From the NCBI RefSeq assembly GCF_002056795.1, contig NZ_CP020104.1:2305001-2369000 (forward strand): a DNA stretch of 64,000 bases, read 5' to 3'. Of the stretch, positions 18,301-24,738 are shown in pieces. Every line of letters starts with the position of its first letter. Positions within the stretch are counted from its first letter, which is position 1. Under the pieces are notes generated by a model. That model saw only the letters and a list, made by a program, of their open reading frames with translations, was not told the DNA's origin and made no database searches. A program made the position numbers and the translations under genes. This stretch comes from Spirosoma aerolatum. GTDB taxonomy: Bacteria; Bacteroidota; Bacteroidia; Cytophagales; Spirosomataceae.

Positions 18301-19249
18301 CATTGCCATACGTAAAGGCGCAAACGGGGCTTTTTCCGTCGTTCTGAAAATGCAGCTTGCTAGAGCGGTCGATGGCCTGTACTCGCCAGGCGTACCGCTT
18401 GCCCACAACCAGGGGTGGCTGCGTAGGGCCGTACAAAAAGGTGCTTGTACGCAGGTTCCGCAATTCGACCCCTGATTTCGGTAATGTAATAGCATCGATA
18501 AATACGTTCGGGTCGATGTTTTCCTGGGGTAGTTCAACGACCCGGAGGGTATACTCAACCGAAGCGGGCGAAACTCCAACGGGAGGTGTCCAGGTAAACA
18601 CAACAGCTTGTGGGGTCGTAGCCGTTACGTTGGCGTCGCAGAGGGGCGAAATCAGGATAGGGGGCTCCACCGAACGAACCACAATCGGTGCTGAACATCC
18701 CAACGGAAACTCAGCCGATAGGGCCTGGCCAAAGGCAGTGGCTGCCGTATTGGTAGCCGTTTCGTTGTACGCCCGGATACAGAGTTGATATGTTCCGTCC
18801 GGGAGTGGCAGGCCCCGTGCCAGCAGGTTTTTGTCGATTCCGGTTACCTCGATTTGATTCAGGTCGAACAACCCTTCCAGATCATTTCGGGTGAGTAAGG
18901 TCTGGCCGGGGGGGACTGTAACCGGGCGCGGAGGGCGGTAGTTGGGCGACGTTTTGATTTCGATGCCGTTGTCGCCCGTAAGCTGGCCTGTCAAACGAAT
19001 CTGGTATGTACTCCGGCTGGTGTTGATGATAAACACCCGCACCTGCTGACCAACTCCGGGATAATCCTGAAGGTAGGCACTATAGGGCGGCATCACGCTC
19101 ACCTGCACCTGCAACGGGAACGTTTGGGCATAGACAGTGTTAACCGCAAAGATCGTTATGATGAGCGCAGAGAACGCCAGGATTCGTTGCGCTCGTTGCG
19201 AAACACTCCGCGCCCTTTGCGTTATATCGAATTTAAAATGAGATTCCAT
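12392..19249 (-). CDS. Giant secreted protein, about 2285 residues, unknown function
   Basis: The ATG at 19249 is chosen; a TTG at 19255 is the only other nearby option. An unusually long, Arg/Gln-rich n-region precedes a hydrophobic core (LIITIFAVNTVYA) and a predicted cleavage before QTFPLQVQV. The N-terminal 300 residues form a beta-sandwich region with an FN3-like segment (YTLRVVEL, YAWRVQAI). I recall similar N-termini being annotated 'TANFOR domain', which I cannot check. Residues about 350-1400 are beta-rich with glycine-rich strands resembling a long solenoid or barrel-like array. An SbsA-like Ig segment lies near 1420 (SSLQPNGEKDLNIISPFYAEF). A low-complexity Gly/Ser/Pro linker (about 1680-1760) precedes a more helical C-terminal part with cysteines. 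There is no T9SS tail. It overlaps both neighbours, so the genes are probably co-translated. Confidence 0.9.
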   Translation of the reverse strand: MESHFKFDITQRARSVSQRAQRILAFSALIITIFAVNTVYAQTFPLQVQVSVMPPYSAYLQDYPGVGQQVRVFIINTSRSTYQIRLTGQLTGDNGIEIKTSPNYRPPRPVTVPPGQTLLTRNDLEGLFDLNQIEVTGIDKNLLARGLPLPDGTYQLCIRAYNETATNTAATAFGQALSAEFPLGCSAPIVVRSVEPPILISPLCDANVTATTPQAVVFTWTPPVGVSPASVEYTLRVVELPQENIDPNVFIDAITLPKSGVELRNLRTSTFLYGPTQPPLVVGKRYAWRVQAIDRSSKLHFQNDGKSPVCAFTYGNESTPKLPILPIASTDSTKEKKYVVKSGELPINCSCKIELGDKTVDNSGVLKSRSATIAGFQLTFLDNVNESEGGVLNGDGMIPLPLVNSQYARLRVHLYNVQCNTAGQVIGGVVRARYSDKADPSLKPNWDKPDYTPPTLTSDQIGNISKTLADNKDMLVSSLKNSANSVGFDVPFGIDKSFGPITTNIAITDVTFTPEQAYYQANTWIVLNSKPGGFSGIPLSGYNLCMSADKPFCGEGMLYLGQDMELSKFLSLKGGPALPMMKAEELAAKYTYVYFDVEGFKKMGIRAGLKPPGLHRVADGADLEMLASSDVNTPDFDDWNAELTFDDFYVGSLKDYVFSMTDADGKVNKGFYDHSDTKNPDGFVDGYTDMGNLWQGIYFPLVQLKLSGPFAKLNKKGKPLTGGVKSLIYDSQNGFSGKVFLQSVLTLGDGQLKSWGISIDEISGTFKKSEFQEASMRGGIGLPLFKKDDGTASTLSYTAAIVNNPNSTDITFNVQPTDNMHVDVWRADLQLNSDSHINLAYITGSFSASAIFNGKLSLDLSIAKVTAAEFTGLGVMTEAPYFTMKNVSFNSPQRYIGAPGDDGFPLTLTNFAVQEAPGAKVSAPAIAKDLAFTGNVNLTESANFSASATARMRFTVGPSWESWGYNDYFIDSLSAAGTIGPASVSATIGFMHDDPTWGNGFFGHALLDVGLAGSVGVQARFGRTIGDKGFKYYYVSGVVPLGPTGIPLGSTGLAMKAFRGGLYRGIDQKIAGTNVSYSPSSTVELGIQVGVIIGTVGTNMLNMDGTLTFQFGADPKVTIDAAAYVLHNGSPPNYENPLASGHALLKVDINNGTISGSASLTARQGLSEGLSLAAEANAEIYFEPRNLNFYLAFGNPNGQRIDLSLMLGSKEIIGLDSYFLMGTYIPQSVFGTLPPPMSTDIVSPELISRLNYKPNPFKGNGKGVAFGAGFHIGTPKDQVQVNFGPFYFSYYLGAGYDFVLQEVQACKGYNPPGFNGWYAVGQVYAGLGFSLGVDVDLWFFSGKVEVAGGDAAALLQGGMVNPVWLQGSVAIRYRALRGLVKGTCSAHVEYNTDKICIPDPPPVNPFAQPLISSLQPNGEKDLNIISPFYAEFNYPIETNIDVDSVDINGNYRATITFRVAYIPGQQFVAQPVGSVSAKYASCVGDNSGRLRYGKNEEGESNTTATFYRNAAMAPEIDHTLTLGLVATRRQADGKFHPFYFKGKLVDTTAVAKFTTDKCNPSMTREGNNKTVAYSYPFEGQRYFMKGEVNTGFVEFLAKSCCIEGLTNNEDFSLKVRISPGFDGVFDDKKALFADPTYDGLHVKYTMPAGLVNSQLYKLELVRIPTQTYIDKQEAVLAELKKKAKQQASAGNLYASVSQVAHSGPKLSAPGSGLSSQQAPLPAGMNNKGNNSPGSTPGGGKQYTAPLGSTGNYAPGAGAGPLAMSVNTKADQIGTQYGNKLPLVDDGGLVLYDPNKSKKSDKLVKTSKAQQDYEIGKQLEQVLYSYYFQTSRFNTLAEKIQASGFNIADQKNTTKVLGLSLPDAVFTTPMSNSLENFEQYELQVADLGYTKYLPPLVNFRANTTINPWFDTYMKPTIRLMYPASYALDRAKKQQQNQSSGGGLFSGVVDQVSDAVSGAVSGMFGDNIDASVDADIELLERQMTWVTAQFDLPEKPIQSWEVDGALHGSEGYYKTDQITGEEVKVASGTAASIHKNGTQRYGICLSALPFQDMYLQRLVPFVDQYLNINREDFQVKGFLLDAAILGTALVVADEYNLSQLWKDNFSKNCKPALAKLDTKLPIIELNEAINKIISDAQNYANASTPFTNTSYQQMSGDQGYSNAVNGTTPPPQKNTFATHGFYVQATIRSHFAYIDAYDAISKIFWNDATTKALKAVKEGKYKALASQHGSLGQFDVWAFSPLKMAEMSLSNSAGISDILYDAAHKCPSKKAYENMSKTKRSGIIYIK
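19162..19226 (-). repeat. GCGCAAAG/TTTGCG-type repeat captured inside a coding start
   Basis: On the minus strand this stretch is built of degenerate units such as AACGCAAAGGGCGC, CGCAACGAGCGCAACG and GGCGTTCTCTGCGC, with partly inverted outer units. It resembles the dispersed 'ctttgcgttctttgcg' intergenic repeats that I recall from Cytophagales genomes. Here it lies in frame and encodes the QRARSVSQRAQR stretch in front of the signal peptide of the giant protein. Repeat-family membership is from memory and needs a genome search. Confidence 0.5.
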
Positions 19250-20927
19250 AACCAAGGTTGCCTCTGAGTTCGTTGAAGGTTTGTTCCTGAATGCCGGTAT
19301 TAGAGTTCAGGTAGTTGAGCGATACATTGACCGTCTGGCGTTTGGCGATCTGGTAGCCAGCGTTTACCGAAGCCGTTAATACCTTGCCCGTTATGCCCGA
19401 CTGCTGATTGACCAGATAGCTGGCGTTGAAGGACGTCGTTAGCTTTTTCTCCAGAAACGACTGGGTAGCCCCCAGCGTAGGGCCAAAGAAGCGCACGGTT
19501 TGATTGGTATCACCAACGGCAACGGGCAACTGTGTTTGTGTGTAGGAGAGCATGCCGTTGAAGCCCCAGCCGGTGGTGGTTTGCTGGTAGAAATAGCCCA
19601 GGTTCAGGTTGATGTTGTTGTTTTCGGTCTGGCTGGCGGTGGTGGCATTTAGGTCGCTGAGTTTCTGATAGGTGGTTGTTAGGGTAAACACCTGCGCTAC
19701 ATCTTCCGTTTGAAGGGTATATCGTGTATTGACCGTTGCCGACAGGTTATTCTGCGCCAGCCGGAGCGTGTCGATGACCGGACGAAGACCCGCCTGCTGG
19801 CTAATGCCATAATTGGAAAGCTGTACATCGATACCGAAAGCCGTTGCCGGGTTGTACGAGACGATCAGCGAGCCAATGCTTCGTCCGGTACGGGCATTTT
19901 TGTTGTTGGCTAGGTTGTCGAATTGTACCCCATAACTGCCCGACAATCGAAGTTTACCTTCCAGCAAGGTCAGGTTGGGGGCGATGGCATAACTCTCTAT
20001 ATCACTCTGAAAATAATAAGCACCCATTGTCTGGAAGTTAGGGTCGATGCGCTTGTACTGGAGTTTGATCCCTGCTGCTTTGCCCCGGTAGCCGATAGCT
20101 GCCTGCGTCGCCTGCGTCAGTTGAGTTGACAATCGGGGCGTAAAAAGTTTTCCGAAGAAGCGCGTTACTGAATTACTCCCTTCGGCCGAGATAAGCGTGC
20201 TCCGAACATCACGGGTGTAGGCACTAACGGCCTCATCGAGTTCAACCGTGATGTGTTTCAGAATCAGCAGGCGGGTGGTCAGGCCTACGACCAGGTTTTC
20301 GGCGGGTGTAACGGTTTGAGAAACGGATTGAGGGGCTGAGGTGATCGAAGCCGAATCATCTTTGGCGCGCAACATAATCAGATCGACGTAATTGCCGGGT
20401 TTGCCATACCCAACTTTTAACGCATAGCCCGTACGCTGATAAGCGGGGATAATGTCGGGTTCGGCCAGGTTGGTTGAGATCGCTTTGTTGAATCGGCCAT
20501 ACACGGCTCCCAGCCGCAGCTTGCCCGGATTGAGTTCAACGCCACCTCCCAAAAACGTATGCCCCGCCAGCGTAAAGGGGGAGAAACTGACATTTCGATA
20601 ACCTGCATGAACGGTAGCCCATTTGTAGGTTGGTGACACACCGAACTGGTTGAACGGTTGGCGGAAACTGCTGCCCTGATTGCCCAGTACGGCCGAGAAA
20701 GGCAGTGATATACCACCAGGCAATGCAACGGTTACCGAGCCACTTAATCCGAAAGGAGAGGGTTGGTTGCGGGCGGCAATGCCACTGGCTGTATAAAACC
20801 CCGCGTAGGCATTCAATCCTCCCGACACTTTTACAGGCAGGGATTTCGTCGTAGGGGCATCGGTTTGTGCCAATGCTACCTTACTCAGCCAGAACCCGAA
20901 AAGGAGAAGAAGTAAAGTTGGACGCAT
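19233..20927 (-). CDS. Outer-membrane beta-barrel protein, first gene of the five-gene operon
   Basis: A 564-residue protein with signal peptide MRPTLLLLLFGFWLSKVALA and a mature part made almost entirely of alternating beta strands and glycine or aromatic turns (for example YKWATVHAGYRNVSFSPF, LRLGAVYGRF). It ends LGYGISF, with the terminal Phe typical of outer-membrane barrels. The length would suit a barrel of more than 20 strands. Its 3' end overlaps the start of the giant gene by 17 bp. A Bacteroidota-type promoter lies about 30 bp upstream. It is the obvious candidate for an outer-membrane anchor or pore for the large secreted proteins of the operon. I do not recognise a named family. 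Confidence 0.87.
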   Translation of the reverse strand: MRPTLLLLLFGFWLSKVALAQTDAPTTKSLPVKVSGGLNAYAGFYTASGIAARNQPSPFGLSGSVTVALPGGISLPFSAVLGNQGSSFRQPFNQFGVSPTYKWATVHAGYRNVSFSPFTLAGHTFLGGGVELNPGKLRLGAVYGRFNKAISTNLAEPDIIPAYQRTGYALKVGYGKPGNYVDLIMLRAKDDSASITSAPQSVSQTVTPAENLVVGLTTRLLILKHITVELDEAVSAYTRDVRSTLISAEGSNSVTRFFGKLFTPRLSTQLTQATQAAIGYRGKAAGIKLQYKRIDPNFQTMGAYYFQSDIESYAIAPNLTLLEGKLRLSGSYGVQFDNLANNKNARTGRSIGSLIVSYNPATAFGIDVQLSNYGISQQAGLRPVIDTLRLAQNNLSATVNTRYTLQTEDVAQVFTLTTTYQKLSDLNATTASQTENNNINLNLGYFYQQTTTGWGFNGMLSYTQTQLPVAVGDTNQTVRFFGPTLGATQSFLEKKLTTSFNASYLVNQQSGITGKVLTASVNAGYQIAKRQTVNVSLNYLNSNTGIQEQTFNELRGNLGYGISF

Positions 20928-20957
20928 GAGCTGACGAGATGGTCAAAAAACTTGTGT

Positions 20958-21005
20958 CAAAGCTAGTTTTGCCTGCTGCGCCAATCAATCGGATAAATGT
21001 ATGAT
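20958..21005 (-). promoter_or_regulatory. Promoter of the five-gene surface operon with upstream 18-bp dyad operator
   Basis: On the minus strand, TTG (20988-20986), 20 bp, then TAGCTTTG (20965-20958) fits the Bacteroidota housekeeping promoter (-33 TTG, -7 TAnnTTTG). It lies about 30 bp before the ATG of the barrel gene. Immediately upstream is ATCATACATTTATCCGAT (21005-20988), an imperfect dyad (ATC..A.A..T.T..GAT) 22 bp from the -7 box. The same 18 bases occur at the same distance from the -7 box at 24736-24719. The dyad centre falls near -43, a class II activator position. Confidence 0.7.
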
Positions 21006-21138
21006 AGGGATACTACGTGATGAATAGGTTTGTTTTTATTGGTTTGATAATCAGATATTTGTGTTTTTGAGCTTGCGCTTTGCTGAACTGCTTAATGCGT
21101 ATTTTTACGCATACCAGCATGGGCTGAAGGGATAAACA

Positions 21139-21166
21139 AGCAGCCCGATCCGAAGACCGGGCTGCT
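21139..21166 (-). terminator. Rho-independent-like terminator of the prolyl oligopeptidase gene
   Basis: AGCAGCCCG, a 10-base spacer and CGGGCTGCT form a perfect 9-bp GC-rich stem about 35-60 bp after the minus-strand stop at 21201. Read on the minus strand it is followed by TTGTTTAT, a short T-rich tail. It separates the peptidase transcript from the downstream surface operon. Confidence 0.75.
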
Positions 21167-21200
21167 GGGTGGATAGAAAGTTAATACCTGATGAGGGTCG

Positions 21201-23378
21201 TTACTTTTTCACGAGGGCCTTGGCCGGTTGAAAATCGGGGTGACCCGCTTGCCAGAGCGCGAACGCATACATGTTGGCGAAGTTGCGGAAGGTTACGGCT
21301 TTGTCTTCTGTGAAATGACCATTGTCGTAATTGACTTGCAGAACTACGGGTTTGCCGGAGGTACTGGCGTTTTGTAGGGCAGCGGCAAACTTACCCGGCT
21401 GCCAGGCAATAACACGCGGGTCGTTCATGCCTCCGATGCACATTACCGCCGGATACCTGGTCCCTTCTTTCACATGGTTGAAGGCATCCATCTCATAGAG
21501 CGCCATGCACTGGACCGAATCCTTTACGGTGCCGAACTCGGGTGCATTGACGGGGCCATTGGGTGATTCTTCCATACGGAGGGCATTGGAGCAGCTTACG
21601 TTACTGATGGCAGCGGCAAACAGATCAGGGCGCTCGGTGATGGCCCGGCCAATAAGGATGCCTCCTGCCGACGTGCCTTCGCCAATAAGGTGTTGTGGGC
21701 TTGTGTATTTATGTTTAACGAGGTACTCGCCACTCGAAATGAAATCCTTCCAGGTGTTAGGCTTGGTTGTCTGAAAACCTGCCCGATACCATTTCTGCCC
21801 TTTTTCGGAACCCCCACGCGGATGGGTTTCGGCGATGATAACACCCTGATTGAGTAAGGCCAGACTCCGTCGGCTAAAATAAGGCGTGGCCGATATGCCA
21901 TAGGCACCATAACCGGTCATAAAACAGACCGCGCTACCGTCGCGCTTAAGTCCTTTCCGATAGACCAGCGAAAGCGGTATCATTACGCCATCATGCCCTG
22001 GAATTTCAAGCTCTTCAACCACCAAATCAGTTACACCAGGGTAGTTGGGCTGCACATCGAAGGTACTAACCGCTATTTTCCGGGTGGATGGGTCAAAGTC
22101 GTAGGCAGTGCCGGGGTTATTCCAGGAGGTTATGTAGGCTAATACCTCATTGCTACGTGGAGCGTCATAAGGCTCAATACCTGTAGTGCCTGTGCCTGGA
22201 ATGGGTACATCAGCCCATTGTTTTGTGTGGGGATCGTACTGCCGGATTTTCTCATTGATACCATCACTCAATGTGACGAACAAAAAATCTTTCGTTGCTA
22301 CGATCCGGGTAATATTTCGTTGGCTTTCAGGCAGTAGAACAGTCGCCTTCGCCGGATTTGGATTGCTCGCGTCCGTTTCCAGAATTTGGCCATTCGGTGC
22401 ATTTTTGACACTCAGCAAGTACAGTCGATTGCCAATCTTGTAAAAATCGTTGATGCTGTCGGAGGGGGCAGCTACACGTTTCCAGCTAATAGCCGATTTT
22501 GTAAGATCGGCTGGAGCCGCCATCCAGGCATCAATTCGCCGATCAACCGACGATAGGATACCGTACATCTGTGTATAATCACCCGAAAAATACATAATCG
22601 GGTATTGGTCGGGCCGAATGCCCATGTCGGGGTTTTTAGCCCGTGACCATAATTCAGGGTCGTTGCCGGGGCTGGTACCTAGTTTATGTAATCGGGCCTT
22701 GGTATCGAGGTTGCCTTTAGGGTCTTTAGGATCGTTCGAATTTTGAGGAGTATACAGAAAGCCACTGTTGTCGGGCAACCAGTCGATGCCTCCGCCAAAA
22801 ACAGCGGTGATGCTTTCGGGGCGGAAGGTTTTGGTGGCTACGTCCATGGTTCGTAAAGTCGACAGTTCGGCACCGCCTTCCTGCAGGCCAATGACCAGAA
22901 GCTTTCCGTCTGGGCTGGGGGTGAAAGCACTCATGGCGTAGGTTTTGCCCTGACTCGATGCGGTTGGATCGAAGAGCAGTTTTTCGGGCCCGGTTTTCCC
23001 TTCGCGGCAGTAGAGCTTACCGACGTTTTCGTTAGGAAGGGTTTTGCGATAGAAATAGGTGTTTCCTCGTTTCCTGATTTCGCCGTAGCGGATGGGGAGC
23101 CGTTTGTCGTAATCCACAAAGGTCTGGATGAGCTTGTCGCGACCTGGAATCTGAGCCAGCAGGGTGTTGGTATAATCGCCCTGGGCCTTGAACCAGTCTT
23201 TGACTTCGGCACTGTTCATATCTTCGAGCCAGCGATAATTGTCGGTGATTTTTTTACCAAAATAGGTGTCCGTGACAGGTCTTTTGGGCGTAGCCGGTAG
23301 ACTAGCGTTAACGGATACCTGCGCCTGTACCGTCAGACTGACAAACAGAGCTACTATCGTATACAAAGAGGTCTTCAT
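21201..23378 (-). CDS. Secreted prolyl oligopeptidase (peptidase family S9A)
   Basis: A serine peptidase that cleaves short peptides after proline. The 725-residue protein has a signal peptide (VALFVSLTVQAQ), so it acts in the periplasm or outside. An N-terminal region YFGKKITDNYRWLED typical of S9A is followed by a seven-bladed propeller (about 75-430) and the alpha/beta-hydrolase domain. The nucleophile Ser570 sits in GEGTSAGG, with Asp653 (GGMNDPRV) and His688 (NYDNGHF) completing the triad; the FMTGYGAYG strand before it is also family-typical. It is flanked by the response regulator upstream and a terminator downstream. It could process secreted peptides, but its link with the neighbouring signalling genes is only positional. 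Confidence 0.95.
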   Translation of the reverse strand: MKTSLYTIVALFVSLTVQAQVSVNASLPATPKRPVTDTYFGKKITDNYRWLEDMNSAEVKDWFKAQGDYTNTLLAQIPGRDKLIQTFVDYDKRLPIRYGEIRKRGNTYFYRKTLPNENVGKLYCREGKTGPEKLLFDPTASSQGKTYAMSAFTPSPDGKLLVIGLQEGGAELSTLRTMDVATKTFRPESITAVFGGGIDWLPDNSGFLYTPQNSNDPKDPKGNLDTKARLHKLGTSPGNDPELWSRAKNPDMGIRPDQYPIMYFSGDYTQMYGILSSVDRRIDAWMAAPADLTKSAISWKRVAAPSDSINDFYKIGNRLYLLSVKNAPNGQILETDASNPNPAKATVLLPESQRNITRIVATKDFLFVTLSDGINEKIRQYDPHTKQWADVPIPGTGTTGIEPYDAPRSNEVLAYITSWNNPGTAYDFDPSTRKIAVSTFDVQPNYPGVTDLVVEELEIPGHDGVMIPLSLVYRKGLKRDGSAVCFMTGYGAYGISATPYFSRRSLALLNQGVIIAETHPRGGSEKGQKWYRAGFQTTKPNTWKDFISSGEYLVKHKYTSPQHLIGEGTSAGGILIGRAITERPDLFAAAISNVSCSNALRMEESPNGPVNAPEFGTVKDSVQCMALYEMDAFNHVKEGTRYPAVMCIGGMNDPRVIAWQPGKFAAALQNASTSGKPVVLQVNYDNGHFTEDKAVTFRNFANMYAFALWQAGHPDFQPAKALVKK

Positions 23379-23517
23379 GGTAAATAATTGATTAGAGGTC
23401 AGCTAGTTATACGTATAATAAACATAGCCTGATTCGCTACGTATACTACTATGGTGTCGACCATTTTGAGTGAACGGCAATTCATCGGCTCGATAGCAGC
23501 TAGTTCTACGCTGTTAT

Positions 23518-24144
23518 TTATTTAAACAGCCCCGTTTTCAGGGCTTTGGCTACCGCTTCGGATTTGGAGTTGACGTGCAGTTTTTCGTAAATATTGACAA
23601 TGTGCGTGCGAACCGTACCCATGCTGATATCGCAGTGGTGAGCGATGAGTTTGTAGCTGTCGCCTTCTACCAGTCGTTTTAAGACGTCTTTTTCTTTATC
23701 CGTGAGCGAAAAGTCGGTCGGTTTGGGCTGTTGAAAAGCCTGTAGTACTTTTAACGCGATGGAAGGGGTCATAGCCGCTCCGCCAGACATGACTTCACGA
23801 ATTGCGTCGATGATTTTATCGGCGGGGGTTTTCTTGAGCAGGTAGCCAACCGCTCCGGCGGAGATAGCCGCAAAAATTCGTTCGACATCTTCAAAGACGG
23901 TGAGCATCAGGATTTTCGGACGGGTGGTCTGCTGACGGATGAGCTGTACGGCTTCGATTCCTGTTCGGCCCGGCATATCGATATCCATCAGAATAACATC
24001 GGGCTGGGTATGATTCACCAACTCTACAGCCTTGAGCGCATTGGGGTATTGACCCGTTACAATCAGATCGTCGGTAGCCTCGAAAATCAGCGCGAGGGTT
24101 TCCCGCAATGAGTCATTATCGTCGAAAATAGACACTCGAATCAT
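23518..24144 (-). CDS. NarL/FixJ-type response regulator (REC + LuxR HTH)
   Basis: A 208-residue cytoplasmic transcription regulator. The receiver domain (1-120) has the acidic pair Asp8/Asp9, phospho-acceptor Asp54 (ILMDIDMPG), the Thr in MLTVFED and the conserved Lys in LLKKTPADK. The C-terminal LuxR-type helix-turn-helix is about 143-205 (LTDKEKDVLKRLVEG, GTVRTHIVNIYEKLHV). HisKA_3-type kinases are its expected partners, and three are encoded just upstream. It starts 4 bp after the stop of a lipoprotein gene, so the two share a transcript. The shared 18-bp dyad upstream of this operon and of the surface operon is a plausible binding site, implying autoregulation. Confidence 0.95.
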   Translation of the reverse strand: MIRVSIFDDNDSLRETLALIFEATDDLIVTGQYPNALKAVELVNHTQPDVILMDIDMPGRTGIEAVQLIRQQTTRPKILMLTVFEDVERIFAAISAGAVGYLLKKTPADKIIDAIREVMSGGAAMTPSIALKVLQAFQQPKPTDFSLTDKEKDVLKRLVEGDSYKLIAHHCDISMGTVRTHIVNIYEKLHVNSKSEAVAKALKTGLFK

Positions 24145-24148
24145 AGGC

Positions 24149-24625
24149 CTAAATAGCTTCTACAGGTACTTTAAAGGTACCATTGGTCAGTACAACTTCT
24201 TTTTTTTGCTGGAGATTGTAGACTTTCATTGAAAAGGTACCTTCGACTGTAGCTCCATCAAATTTTGTTACGGTAACCGTACCGGTTCGTCCTTCTTTAT
24301 TGGTATAGGTCGTATTGGTTTTTACATCTACATAAGTCCCTGTGCTTCCCGTTTTGCTAATATCAACCAGCGTAATTGTACCGGGGCCTGTTAGTTTTTC
24401 GAGTGTAAAGCCCATCATGTGCACACTGTTATAGCCAACCAGTGTTAGGTCTTTGGTCGTTTTGTTATAGGTCGATGTTGCTTGTTCGGATGTAAACGAT
24501 TGACCATCTACTGAAGCCGTTACCACGCCTTTGCTGGCTGGTGTAACGCTACTATCTTCCTTCTTACTACAAGCCAGTGAACTGGCAACCAGGACAAGCA
24601 TCCAGACTAGTTTGTGCGTTTTCAT
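24149..24625 (-). CDS. Small lipoprotein co-transcribed with the response regulator
   Basis: A 158-residue lipoprotein: signal peptide MKTHKLVWMLVLVASSLA with Cys19 in a lipobox. The mature part is a predicted all-beta domain with many Thr and Val residues (TASVDGQSFTSEQATSTY, GPGTITLVDISKTG) similar to DUF6252-like small lipoproteins of Bacteroidota; this family link is tentative. Its stop is 4 bp before the response regulator. A promoter with TACTTTTG lies 64-71 bp upstream. It might be a periplasmic input or output component of the signalling cluster, but no evidence beyond position supports that. Confidence 0.82.
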   Translation of the reverse strand: MKTHKLVWMLVLVASSLACSKKEDSSVTPASKGVVTASVDGQSFTSEQATSTYNKTTKDLTLVGYNSVHMMGFTLEKLTGPGTITLVDISKTGSTGTYVDVKTNTTYTNKEGRTGTVTVTKFDGATVEGTFSMKVYNLQQKKEVVLTNGTFKVPVEAI

Positions 24626-24688
24626 ACGATAAGCTTGTGCGTTGACAAGTAATCCGGGCAGGTTCCTTAGCCGCCGTTACTTACTCAA

Positions 24689-24736
24689 CAAAAGTAGCTT
24701 GTCGGCCTATACTGAAAAATCGGATAAATGTATGAT
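24689..24736 (-). promoter_or_regulatory. Promoter of the lipoprotein/response-regulator operon with the shared 18-bp dyad
   Basis: On the minus strand TACTTTTG (24696-24689) matches the -7 consensus TAnnTTTG; the -33 position has TTT instead of TTG. ATCATACATTTATCCGAT (24736-24719) lies 22 bp upstream of the -7 box, exactly as at the surface-operon promoter. The site begins 2 bp after the stop codon of the last histidine kinase gene. A weak -33 box plus an adjacent dyad suggests an activator-dependent promoter. Confidence 0.65.
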
Positions 24737-24738
24737 TC

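Noticed and set aside
23407..23418. Perfect 12-bp palindrome TTATACGTATAA upstream of the peptidase gene
   Set aside because: No second copy was found and the AT-rich content makes chance occurrence plausible; kept only as a possible operator.
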